Part shown: one piece after another, positions 43,893 to 53,216 of the stretch | How the letters are laid out: each line of letters starts with the position of its first letter | Position numbering within the stretch: the stretch's first letter is position 1 | Assembly (NCBI GenBank): GCA_037355855.1 | Contig: CM074759.1 | Span: forward strand, 3,534,001 to 3,598,000 | Length of the DNA stretch: 64,000 nt | Source: Pseudo-nitzschia pungens | Taxonomy: Eukaryota; Bacillariophyta; Bacillariophyceae; Bacillariales; Bacillariaceae | Reading direction: 5' to 3' | Program-made: the position numbers and the translations under genes | Notes under the pieces: generated by a model | What the model was told of the DNA's origin: nothing | Database searches by the model: none | What the model saw: only the letters and a program-made list of their open reading frames with translations

Positions 43893-44610
43893 AGCTGAGC
43901 GCTGAAGACCATGAGCAGAAAGAGATCGATCGGTGAAGGCGCCGACGAGATCGAAAGACTGACAAAAAAAATGGAGGCGCATGAAAGCAATACAGGGAAA
44001 AGGATATCCGGTGTCTGCAGCACTAAGGAACACCAATCCCAGCAACAGTTAGCACCACCAGGTGGGGCAACTGCAGCAACAGAGACACCTAAGGTCCTGG
44101 ACAGGACCATGGTCGACAAAAGAAATAATCGAATAAAATGAGTGTCGAAAAAGTGACACATAATCCAGTGAGTGGACTAATTGGACCAACACTGAGTGGA
44201 CGGACAGACCAAAAAGGGTATGCCGACCAAAACCAGAACATATAAATATCCGGACAGGTATAGAATAAATACCTAAACACCACTAAATCCCACGGGAGAC
44301 AGGAAGTGGGACCGGCCCGGTGATTGCTTAATAGGGAAGCAACGCCGGAGAACCACGGGAATCGAATCCCACGAAATAAAAACAGAAACAACTCCGGAGA
44401 ACCACAGGATTCCCGGAAGCTAAAGAGAGAAACAACTCCCACCAACGTACGAGCCTGGGAGAAAAATCAGTTACAACACGGGGTATCGCGTGGAAGTGAA
44501 CCTCAGGGGGAAAAACTGGAGCAATCACTTTTTGCTCATTTCCACTCCAAATAACAACTTACAGAAATACTGTAACTAAACTAAAGTAAAAAAAAAGAAA
44601 CTGATTAACC
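43893..44610 (+). other. Gypsy family 2 leader
   Basis: About 720 bases of 5' untranslated RNA with several short upstream ATGs. Conserved in copies D and E are a gagtggactaattggaccaa block and twin cggagaaccac repeats (about 44345 and 44394). It may contain packaging signals; none can be assigned. Confidence 0.5.
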
Positions 44611-46014
44611 ATGGCGTCTAAAGGAACTAAACAGAAACCCTTCACCTTTACACGAGAGGACTGGCCGGAAGATGCCACCACCGTGAAAATGAGTATCGAC
44701 TCAGAAAAAGGAGGGGTAGCCTTCAGTGACTATCTGAAGGTACTCACCGGCACTGAAAGACCGGAACTCTTTATCATCTGGAAAAGAGACTTTGACCAGA
44801 AAATTGCTGGCAATGACAAACTCCAAGGAGACCAGAAACTGGACGTCCTCCAGAGGGTCCTCTCCAACGAGGCACTCTCTATCGTCCAAATGACTCTAGG
44901 CCGGTCCTACTATGCCGAACCAGGTCACAAGACACACAACAACAAACTGGTCCAAAAACGGATCCAAAAGGTCGAAACAACCGACCTAACTACAGAAGCT
45001 CCCACTGGAACACCCAAGGAGCCAGTCGAAGGGAACCCCACCCAGAAAACCGACAAAACCAAACCGACTGCCACGGCAAAATCGGATGAGGAAACAGAGC
45101 CCGAGGACCTCGGCGCTCCAATCCCGAAAAAGAAGGTACCCGATGCCCTCACAAAGTACTACAAATCAGAGGAGTACAAAAAGGATGTCATTGAGGAATG
45201 CATGTACGCCCTCAAGCTGAAAGTCTTTGGCAATGACATGAACGGGAAACGCTCGTACATCCTCCTCCGCCGCTTTATGCGGGGGATGCGAGTCGACATG
45301 AAACATGGCATCAGAGCCTGGGCCAATCGAATGGCCGAACTACAAAGCTACCTACCAGAATGTCTCTGGGAGAGTGGCGCCGCCACAGGAATGGCACCCT
45401 CCAGCTTCACTCACGACGAGATGAAGGAAATCCTGGACACCAGTATGACACACACCCAGAGGGACAAACTGGAACACATTGGATGGGACGTCTTTGCCCA
45501 CTCCTTCAACACCACCATCGATAAACTCGAAAACTTAGAAACCACCATCCGAAACGAAGAAGAACTTCGCAAACGGATCACCGAACTGGAAAAACAAAAC
45601 GGTGGAATCAAGAAGAACCCCAAGGCCACTTCTGGGGGAGGAAACAGCAAGTCTCCCAACAAAAAGAAGCGCCCAATGGACAACAATAAGCAACTTTGCA
45701 AAATCTGTGGCAAGACCCACGCCGGCAAATGCTGGAAACTAACCGGAGGACCACCCAAGAAGGGGAAATTCGACCGGGAAACCATCAATCTGCTCAAGGA
45801 GCATTTTGTGGCAAAAGAAGACTCGGACAACGAGCAACAATCCAAACCCCACTGGGGAAGGAACCTCTCCAACCACGAGTACTCCTATGTACTGGCCACG
45901 GCCCAAGCTGATCATGAAGTCTCTGACGACGAGATTGATATCTCCGACAGGGACCTCAAGGAGTACCGGAGAAAATACAGAAAAACCTTCAGGAAGAAAG
46001 GATCCCACAAATGA
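44611..46014 (+). CDS. gag: Gypsy family 2 Gag
   Basis: 467 residues from accATGG at 44611 to TGA at 46014. An N-terminal matrix/capsid-like region (MASKGTKQKPF, LFIIWKRDFDQKIAG) is followed by an acidic and Pro/Thr-rich linker (residues about 125-175), a helical region, a coiled-coil (LENLETTIRNEEELRKRI) and a zinc knuckle CKICGKTHAGKC (CX2CX3HX3C) near residue 362. The basic C-terminus ends KKGSHK. It packages element RNA into particles. The gag of copy D is nearly the same, which supports a functional sequence. Confidence 0.93.
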   Translation: MASKGTKQKPFTFTREDWPEDATTVKMSIDSEKGGVAFSDYLKVLTGTERPELFIIWKRDFDQKIAGNDKLQGDQKLDVLQRVLSNEALSIVQMTLGRSYYAEPGHKTHNNKLVQKRIQKVETTDLTTEAPTGTPKEPVEGNPTQKTDKTKPTATAKSDEETEPEDLGAPIPKKKVPDALTKYYKSEEYKKDVIEECMYALKLKVFGNDMNGKRSYILLRRFMRGMRVDMKHGIRAWANRMAELQSYLPECLWESGAATGMAPSSFTHDEMKEILDTSMTHTQRDKLEHIGWDVFAHSFNTTIDKLENLETTIRNEEELRKRITELEKQNGGIKKNPKATSGGGNSKSPNKKKRPMDNNKQLCKICGKTHAGKCWKLTGGPPKKGKFDRETINLLKEHFVAKEDSDNEQQSKPHWGRNLSNHEYSYVLATAQADHEVSDDEIDISDRDLKEYRRKYRKTFRKKGSHK

Positions 46015-46017
46015 ATG
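46012..46017 (+). promoter_or_regulatory. gag-pol junction TGA-ATG
   Basis: AAA TGA ATG GCC: the gag stop is followed at once by the pol ATG in the same frame. It is conserved in copies D (62564-62569) and E (around 5477). It could work by UGA readthrough or by termination-reinitiation. Confidence 0.65.
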
Positions 46018-49000
46018 GCCGACACCATCCACACCGGACCACGCATAATCAACCGATTTGCAGATGTCTGTGTGGAGGTGTTGGACCACAAGGGAAGGGG
46101 GAGGATGCTCCGGGGCCTTCTGGACTCAGGATGCTCCAAGTCCATAATCCTAAAACACTTTGTCGACCGAAGTCAACTTACGAACCGGGACCAACGATCT
46201 GTTACCTATAATACCTATGGGGGCAAATTTCGAACAAAGTCTGCGGCTTCAGTGGGACTAAGGCTGATAGAATTCTCAAACTCAAAGACCATTAAATGGA
46301 CCTTCCAAGTGGATGAGTACCATCACCACGAGGAGGTGCCCTATGACATGATCATAGGATCCGACCTGATGGCACAAATGGGACTGGATATCAAATACAG
46401 CTCCCAGACAATCACATGGCAGGGTGACTCCATCCCCATGAAGGGAATGGGGGAGCTCTCTGACCCGGACAAATGTGAGGCAGTATTCTTTGCCAACACA
46501 CAGAGTCCGATCCTCCAACAGGAGGAAGAAAGGCAAGCCAAGATACTGGACGCCGACTACTCCAAAGTAGATATAGACTCCATGGTCAACGACCTGGAGA
46601 TCACAGACGCGTCTAAGGAGGCCCTGAAGAAAACATTGAAGAAGTTCCCCACACTCTTTGGAGGAGGTCTGGGACTGCTCAAGAATATTGAACCGGTATC
46701 TATTGAACTCCAACCGGGGGTCAAACCGGTCCGGCAGAGGTACTATTCAGTACCCCATGCCTTTGAGCAAGCACTCCGGAAGGAAATCAACAGGCTCTGT
46801 GACATTGGAGTCCTGGAGAAACTTCCACATGATGATGACTCACCATGGGCATCACCGACGTTCTGTCAACCCAAAAAGACAGGGGACATTCGCGTCCTTA
46901 CGGATTTTCGGAAGATGAATGCAGCCATTCAACGAAAGCCGTTCCCTCTACCACGCATTGGGGAAACCATCCAAAGACTACAAAAGTTCAAATCAGCTAC
47001 GGCGCTGGACTTGTCCCAAGGATACTATACCATCCCCATCTGCAAGGAGAGCCAAAAGATTTGCTCTACCATTTTACCATGGGGAAAGTATGCCTACAAG
47101 AGACTGGCAATGGGAATCGCATGCGCACCCGATATCTTCCAGTCCGTCATGATGAACCTCCTAGGGGATCTGGACTACGTCCTTGTCTACATCGATGATA
47201 TTCTAATCATTCAACGCGAGGGGGAATCTGAGCAGGATCACCTCGACAAAATCGATACAGTCCTACAGAGACTGGATGATGCTGGCTTTCGCGCCAACCT
47301 CAGAAAATCCTTCTTCATGCAAAAAGAAGTGGAATATCTGGGATTTCTGTTAACAACAGAGGGCATTCAGCCCCAGCCAAAGAAGCTGGAGGCGATGAAG
47401 CGCCTGGAACCCCCCAAGAACACCAAGCAACTCAAGATGTTCCTTGGGATGGTCAATTTCTACAGGGACATGTGGAAGCGCCGCTCCCACATCCTGGCCC
47501 CCCTCAACAAGCTTGCGGGCAAGAAGGGGAAACTGAATTGGTACTGGGGCCCAGCAGAGCAGAAAGCTTTCATGGAGGCGAAGAGGATGCTCGCAGATGA
47601 AGCGAAACTCGCATTCCCGGATTTTACGAAACCATTTCATCTCTACTCAGACGCTAGCGACAGGCAACTGGGAGCAACTGTGTGCCAAGATGGCAAGCCC
47701 CTTGGATTCTACACCCGAAAACTGAACTCAGCGCAGCTCAACTACACTGTCGGGGAAAAAGAACTCCTTGGTATAGTGGAAGGCTTAAAAGCGTTTGAAG
47801 GAATCCTACGAGGACAAGATGTAACCATTCACACGGACCATCTGAACCTGCTATACCAGCAGATGCCTACACAACGAATGGTACGATGGCGACTTCTCAT
47901 GGAGGAGTTCCATCCGATAGTCAAACACGTGGCTGGCAAAGAAAATGATGCAGCAGACGCGTTGTCCCGACTGGACATCACAGATGACCCAGCAGACATG
48001 GTGGAATGGCTACCACCAAATAAACCCCTCACCTACGCGGATGAGGAAGCGCACCTCCGGCAACTCCTATTCCCACTTGGAGAAACACCGGAAGAATTCC
48101 AGGGCAATAGTGCATTCCCACTTGCTCCGGACATGATTCAGTTCTACCAACAGAAGGACACGGAAATCATGAATGCTTTGGAAAAAGACAAAGGCCTAAC
48201 CACCAAAAATGTGGAAGGTTTCAGTCTCATCCACAAAGAAGGCAAAATCCTGATTCCCGACAAACTCAAACAAAGAGTGATGGAGTGGTACCACACCATG
48301 TTGGTACACCCGGGAGAAAAGAGAATGGAACAGAGCATACGCTCAGTCTTCACCTGGAAAGGCCTACGAAAGGACGTCCAGGACCTCTGTAAGCACTGTC
48401 ACACGTGCCAGATGTTTAAAAAGAGTGGCCGGAAGAAGTATGGACTACTACCGGAAAAAGCAGTTGAGGTCATCAAATGGCAAAGGGTCAATGTGGACCT
48501 CTGGGGACCTGCAACGGTTCATAACAAAAATGGTAAAGACTACCACATTCATGTCCTCACCATGGTGGATCCAGTGACCGGATGGTTTGAACTGGCTCAC
48601 CTGAAGGACTCCCCAAACGCAGCAGAAACTCAACGATTGTTGGACAGTACATGGCTGGCAAGATATCCGCGCCCAAAAGAAATTGGCTTTGATGGTGGGA
48701 GTGAGTTCAAAGCAGAGTTCCAAGAGCTCTGCGAGAACATGGGGATGAAAAGAAAGCCCAGTGGGGCTTGGAATCCGCAATCCAACTCAGTGTTGGAAAG
48801 GATCCACCAGGTGTTAAAGGACTGCTTGTTATCCTTCAACCTGGAAAACAGGGACCTCCACGAGAAGGACCCTTTTGAGGAATTCACCACCAAGGCAGCA
48901 TATGCCATCAGAAGTGCCATCCACACCACCCTGGGGTACTCCCCAGCGCAACTGGTGTTTGGTAGAGACATGTTCATGCCGGTGAACTTCCCAGTGGATT

Positions 49001-49278
49001 GGGAAGCAATCCAAGCACGGAAGCAGAAAAGCATCCACAAGAGCAACATCAGGGAGAACCAGAAGAGGATTCCCCATGTCTACAAAGAAGGAGACTATGT
49101 CACCCTGGAAAGGAAGGGCATCATTCCAAAACTATCCTTCCCACGGCAAGGACCTTACAAGGTGCTCAAGGCCCATGATAATGGAACTGTAACTATTGAA
49201 ACTGCTCCCTTTGTAACCGACCGGGTTAATATTAGGAGAGTACACCCCTATTATTGCAGGGATCCTATTAAATCGTAA
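46015..49278 (+). CDS. pol: Gypsy family 2 Pol polyprotein
   Basis: 1087 residues with all domains intact. Protease DSGCSKS near residue 39. Reverse transcriptase with RVLTDFRKMN, SATALDLSQGYY and the catalytic VYIDDILI near 392. RNase H with LYSDASDRQLG near 544, GEKELLGIVEG and HTDHLNL. Integrase with the HHCC finger (MLVHPGEKR ... CKHCHTC, about 760-800) and D-D-E core (VNVDLWGP, FDGGSEF, NSVLERIH). The C-terminal domain ends VNIRRVHPYY. Integrase follows RNase H, the Ty3/gypsy order. It makes cDNA and inserts it. Expression depends on passing the gag UGA. Confidence 0.95.
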   Translation: MADTIHTGPRIINRFADVCVEVLDHKGRGRMLRGLLDSGCSKSIILKHFVDRSQLTNRDQRSVTYNTYGGKFRTKSAASVGLRLIEFSNSKTIKWTFQVDEYHHHEEVPYDMIIGSDLMAQMGLDIKYSSQTITWQGDSIPMKGMGELSDPDKCEAVFFANTQSPILQQEEERQAKILDADYSKVDIDSMVNDLEITDASKEALKKTLKKFPTLFGGGLGLLKNIEPVSIELQPGVKPVRQRYYSVPHAFEQALRKEINRLCDIGVLEKLPHDDDSPWASPTFCQPKKTGDIRVLTDFRKMNAAIQRKPFPLPRIGETIQRLQKFKSATALDLSQGYYTIPICKESQKICSTILPWGKYAYKRLAMGIACAPDIFQSVMMNLLGDLDYVLVYIDDILIIQREGESEQDHLDKIDTVLQRLDDAGFRANLRKSFFMQKEVEYLGFLLTTEGIQPQPKKLEAMKRLEPPKNTKQLKMFLGMVNFYRDMWKRRSHILAPLNKLAGKKGKLNWYWGPAEQKAFMEAKRMLADEAKLAFPDFTKPFHLYSDASDRQLGATVCQDGKPLGFYTRKLNSAQLNYTVGEKELLGIVEGLKAFEGILRGQDVTIHTDHLNLLYQQMPTQRMVRWRLLMEEFHPIVKHVAGKENDAADALSRLDITDDPADMVEWLPPNKPLTYADEEAHLRQLLFPLGETPEEFQGNSAFPLAPDMIQFYQQKDTEIMNALEKDKGLTTKNVEGFSLIHKEGKILIPDKLKQRVMEWYHTMLVHPGEKRMEQSIRSVFTWKGLRKDVQDLCKHCHTCQMFKKSGRKKYGLLPEKAVEVIKWQRVNVDLWGPATVHNKNGKDYHIHVLTMVDPVTGWFELAHLKDSPNAAETQRLLDSTWLARYPRPKEIGFDGGSEFKAEFQELCENMGMKRKPSGAWNPQSNSVLERIHQVLKDCLLSFNLENRDLHEKDPFEEFTTKAAYAIRSAIHTTLGYSPAQLVFGRDMFMPVNFPVDWEAIQARKQKSIHKSNIRENQKRIPHVYKEGDYVTLERKGIIPKLSFPRQGPYKVLKAHDNGTVTIETAPFVTDRVNIRRVHPYYCRDPIKS

Positions 49279-49296
49279 CAGTACCATGGAGGAGTA

Positions 49297-49487
49297 TGCC
49301 GTGCACCAAAATACAGTCACGAGTCCACTCGGGACTGGATTAAGGATAAGGATAAAAGAATCAGCGAGCCGACAGAATCGCTGATTCGGAGGGCTCTTAG
49401 AACTGTAGCAAATAGACTAACCAATAGGGCTCACAATTTGCATATCACTACTATCGTAAACACTACTAGTAGACCCGGGGTATGGCA
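49297..49487 (+). repeat. 3' LTR, gypsy family 2
   Basis: 191 bp, identical to the 5' LTR as read, followed by the duplicated ttgac. Confidence 0.95.
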
Positions 49488-49726
49488 TTGACTCTCAACT
49501 ATATACGTGAACTGCATATCAAATTTAAAAGTTGGAGAGTGATTGGAAGTGTACTTGGTAAGTTGCTTTATCAGGTACACTTTTACTAGTGATATGCAGT
49601 AAATTATGAGAAGAAAAAAATTGACTGAGGGAAATTTTTCTATTTTGGACCACACATGGAATATGAATCACCAATTTTTAGCGATCGTGGCATACCCCTT
49701 CTTATATTATGACCCCTGATCAAAAC

Positions 49727-50030
49727 TACATATGGGGAAAAAAATGAAGAAATTCCCGCAGAAGCAATAAAAATTCCCACAGAAACAAAAAACGCTCCTG
49801 CAGAAGCAAAAAACGCTCCCACAGAAGCAGAAAATGCTCCCGCAGCTGAGGGAAACGACAGGAAAAAAAATAAATTCCCGCAGGCTGCGGGAAAGTGCCA
49901 AAAAAACTGGACCAGCATATAAAAAATTGGGGCAAGCTTGAATACACTGGAGTTAGCTTAAATACACTGGATCAAGCTTAAATAGGAGTTTTGGCGAGCT
50001 TTCGGTAAGATTAATACAGAATCTCTGTAG
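49727..50030. repeat. Hairpin-rich repeat (agaagcaaaaaacgctccc family)
   Basis: Tandem 30-bp units such as cagaagcaaaaaacgctccc and a 9-bp-stem palindrome ttcccgcaggctgcgggaa. The right end gttttggcgagctttcg recurs at 51235, beside a related hairpin array. It also has three aagcttaaatacactgg-like repeats near 49935-49985. Confidence 0.55.
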
Positions 50031-50094
50031 TAGTAGTAAGATTACGAGTAACTTCTCTGGGAGAAATATTCTGCGGGCCCTCCGTGTCCCCCTT

Positions 50095-50280
50095 TCAGCG
50101 AAAGACGACTTCAAGCATCTTTTCGGGGCCCTCAAATTTGCTGGTGTATTCTCTCTCAATGATGTTGCCGCTGCCATCGTCGTCGAAGGAATACGGGAAT
50201 TGGGATTCGATCATGTTGGGAACCTCCTGGTCGATGGCTGCTGCTCCCTTTTCGGAAGAGGAGTCGTCATTCGCCTGCAT
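50095..50280 (-). pseudogene. S-adenosylmethionine decarboxylase N-terminal fragment
   Basis: A 61-residue frame from ATG 50280 to TGA 50095. Its end reads YTSKFEGPEKMLEVVFR. The FEGPEKxLEVxF box is the hallmark N-terminus of eukaryotic AdoMet decarboxylase, the enzyme that makes the aminopropyl donor for spermidine. The acidic leader in front (FDDDGSGNIIERE) is unlike animal or plant enzymes. After the TGA the same frame runs about 27 more codons without recognisable family sequence. The catalytic proenzyme cleavage site and the remaining 250 or more residues are absent. I infer a gene fragment duplicated or carried among transposons; transcription is unknown. Confidence 0.6.
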
Positions 50281-50329
50281 TTTGATTCGTATCACCTATT
50301 AGTCTTCGTATTTTGTTCATATCTGAACT

Positions 50330-50960
50330 GAGTGGTGTATTGTCGGGTCTCCACCGTTGTCGATTGTCGAGTCTCCACCATTGTCGATTGTTGAATCTCC
50401 ACCATTCTTGTCAATTGTCGAGTCTCCACCATTGTCGATTGTTGAATCTCCACCATTGCCGATTGTCGATTGTCGAGTCTCCACCATTGTCAATTGTCGA
50501 TTTTGGTTGTATTCCGTAGTGGTAGTTTAGTGATTTTGCTTTTGCAATTTGCAAAAATAGAAATAATGAATTACTAGTGTTTGTTCCAGTTTGCTCCAGT
50601 TTATTTGCAATAGGTTTTCGATTGTACCCCAATAGCGCCAGTAGTCGATCACTCCGATGTCACTCCCGTGTCACTCCCACAGCTAAGTATCGAGAACTTG
50701 TGGGATTCGATTATATTCATCTCTATTGGTGGATATCGAACATAGGTACACTAGAAAACCTTGGACGTCCAGATGGTGGGATTGAAGTTGACCGGCGCTG
50801 CAAAGTATAGAAGAATTGATGGGACTGAAGTTGACCTACGCGTCCATGTGTAGGAGAACTGATGGGATTGAAGACTGATGTGCTTGTAATCTGATAGGTT
50901 AGAGTTGTCTTTAGTTATTATTCATTTACAGGGGTGGATATCGAACATTTGTTACATGAA
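50330..50960. repeat. Rearranged copy of the inner foldback element
   Basis: A tandem repeat of gtctccaccattgtcgattg (50335-50515) leads into ttttgcttttgcaatttgc and caataggttttcgattgta, which match the arm at 36250-36400. The part near 50900-50965 (ggatatcgaacatttgttac) matches about 36590-36650. No inverted right arm is present. Confidence 0.6.
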
Positions 50961-50974
50961 AACCCAAACACCAA

Positions 50975-51040
50975 AACACGATTGCTCAGCAAAGCGCTCA
51001 GCAAAGCACTCAGCAAAGCACTCAGCAAAGCGCTTCATAA
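50975..51040. repeat. Short tandem repeat cagcaaagcgct
   Basis: Four to five units of gctcagcaaagcgctcag type, 14-15 bp each. Confidence 0.7.
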
Positions 51041-51229
51041 TTTCTAATTCTGCAAACAGCAAACAGCAGCAACAACAGTAGTGATTTGGGTCTCTGACAA
51101 TGGTGGTTTACTCAACAATAAGCAATTCAACACGGGTGCAACCAGCGCACGATTCTAGGTGTTGTCGAAAAGAATTAAAAAAATCAGTGGTCTGGCAACG
51201 GTGTCAAAACCGAGCCAACTAGTAGAGTA

Positions 51230-51545
51230 GCAGAGTTTTGGCGAGCTTTCGAAATGCGTGTATTACTACTACTACCGGTACATTTAACCGTTCCCTCAGG
51301 GTTAAAAACATTCCCTCAGCATTAAAAAAAATTCCCTCAGCATTCAGAACGTTCCCTCAGCATTCAAAACGCTCCTGTAGAAGCAAAAAATGCTCCCGCA
51401 GAAGCAAAAAACTTTTCCTTCAGCTGAGGGAAAAAATAATTATTCCCGCAGCCACCAATTTTGAACAAAAAACAAAATTGGTGGCTGCGGGAATAATTAT
51501 TTTTTCCCTCAGCTGCAGGAGTTTTTTATTTTTAGGGAGAAACGG
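51230..51545. repeat. Hairpin array with perfect 43-bp stem
   Basis: It begins gttttggcgagctttcg as at 49990. Repeats of attccctcagcattc (51280-51370) lead to a perfect inverted repeat: arms 51421-51463 and 51473-51515 with a 9-base loop (aacaaaaaa). The arms start cagctgagggaaaaaataat. It is non-coding. Confidence 0.8.
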
Positions 51546-51786
51546 GAGTAATTGAAGGAAAATTTGTTACAATTGGGAATATATTAAGTAGCGACATGTG
51601 AATGGGGGAGCACCAATAGTGATTTTTAAGAGCAACTCGTTTATTTTTGTTCCCGAAATATTTGTACTACTTTCGTGAAAAATAATAAATTCCTGCAGAC
51701 TCACTTGTACTTCGCTACGGTAGAAATAATGTACTACGTAGGAAGTAACCTTACTACAGTAATTAATGCACATAGACAGCGGTAGT

Positions 51787-52750
51787 CAGGGCCATCCGAT
51801 GGTTTTTATTTTCGCGCGGTTTTTGAGGATCGCGCGAAAAGTGATAACCGTTAAAACCCGTTAATGACCGTTAACTTTAGACACATAACTATATGTCTAA
51901 ATTCTTTTTTAGACGCATAACTATGCGTCTTGCGTCTAATTTTAGACGCACTGTGCGTCTAATATTCTTTTAGACGCATAATTATGCGTCTGGACGCATT
52001 GGTCCCGTATAATCATACGCAGGCTAGTACAAGTTTTAGACGCATAATTATGCGTCTAAAATTTTTTTAGACGCATTGTCTTGTGACTACGGTACGAGTA
52101 TGAAAGGCTTCATCAAAATGATTATTGAATCCCGCATGTACTTCAATATACATGATATTCATGTACATATAACAAACATGTACTGAATATGCAACGTAGA
52201 AGGAAACACATACGGTTCGATACTGATTGGGGATAACTTACTTGAATATCAAGATAAATAAAGATTCCTACTGATTGGGGATAACTTACTTGAATATCAA
52301 GATAAATAAAGATTCCCGTGACTCGCTGATTGTTGATATTATGCCCAGCGAACATTATTCTTGTTCAGTTTTTGTGTTATGCGTCCAATAATTTTTCAGT
52401 TTACTACTGAGTTCTACGCTAATTTGGACCAGTTGTGCGTCTAAAAAAATTTTAGACGCATAACTCTGTAGAATTGTACACACATTTAGTACATGTTTTA
52501 GACGCATAAGTTGTGCATCTAAAATTTTTTTAGACGCATAGTTATGCGTCTAATATTAGACGCATAACCCACGATTATGCGTGTTAAAAACAACGCATAG
52601 TTATGCGTCTCAAAAAGTTTTTAGATGCATAATTATGCGTCTAAAAAAGTTTTTAGACGCATAATTTTAACGTCTACTAACGGTTTTAACGGTCATAGTT
52701 ACGTGCGGTCCTCAAAAACCGCGCGAAAATAAAAACCATCGGATGGCCCA
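51787..52750. mobile_element. Palindrome-filled MITE with 41-bp terminal repeats
   Basis: Perfect 41-bp terminal inverted repeats (51789-51829 and 52709-52749) starting gggccatccgatggtttt. The interior carries at least six near-identical palindromic modules of the form tagacgcataattatgcgtc, singly or as half-sites, plus a duplicated 47-bp block at about 52222-52317. The left end in context reads CAGGGCC, hAT-like, but flanking duplications were not found. Confidence 0.75.
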
Positions 52751-53173
52751 GGGGTGATAATAGAAAGGGGTGGGCCACTGCCCGATAAAAAAATTACCTA
52801 TGCGTGCACAAATAACAAAAACTGTCCTCATTTTCTTTCCTATATTTATTTTTAACTAACAAACACTAGTTAAAATACCTTAACTTCAGATAGTAATAAC
52901 TCCATCAAAAATCTATCCTAATCTTTATTTCAAATATCTGCTTTATGGTTCAAACTCTTTTAAACGAGAATATTCAACAAAAATGAGGTTTTGAACAAGT
53001 CTAAGGTCATCTATTACTGATAAAAGGTTGAAGGCCATTTTTGGGCTTTTTTGGGGTCAGATACCCTCACTAGGTATGAAACATATGATTGATTTAGTTC
53101 AGAAATTAATTGAATTAATTTGAACATGATAGAGACACACTGTGCCTGACAGCCCCAGGGTCCTTGCAGGAGA
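52749..53173. repeat. Possible truncated hAT-like MITE and AT-rich spacer
   Basis: caggggtgataatagaaagg at 52749 resembles the terminal repeat at 43179 (caggggtcataatataagaa). No matching right end was found. The rest is AT-rich with no coding signal. Confidence 0.4.
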
Positions 53174-53216
53174 GTGTAACACTCTAAAGTAGAAATTCGG
53201 AGTAGTATTAATAATT
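53174..53216 (+). repeat. Gypsy family-1 LTR tip
   Basis: gtgtaacactctaaagtaga and following bases equal the first 45 or so bases of the family-1 LTR, truncated where LINE sequence begins. Confidence 0.6.

Larger units (their letters stand above)
43688..49487 (+). mobile_element. Intact Ty3/gypsy family 2 retrotransposon
   Basis: 5.8 kb with two 191-bp LTRs (43688-43878, 49297-49487) that read identical by eye, a 5-bp target duplication ttgac (43683-43687, 49488-49492), a leader, gag and pol with all catalytic motifs. Identical LTRs imply a very recent insertion, and the element may be active. It landed inside a hAT-like MITE. Confidence 0.95.
43179..49718. mobile_element. hAT-like MITE, split by a gypsy insertion
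   Basis: Inverted termini begin CAGGGGTCATAATATAAG and match perfectly for 33 bp (43179-43211, 49686-49718). Both ends are flanked by the 8-bp duplication atcaaaac (43171-43178, 49719-49726). Without the gypsy element (43688-49487) and one copy of its 5-bp duplication, the MITE is about 735 bp and non-coding. CAGGG ends with 8-bp duplications are the hAT signature. Confidence 0.85.
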
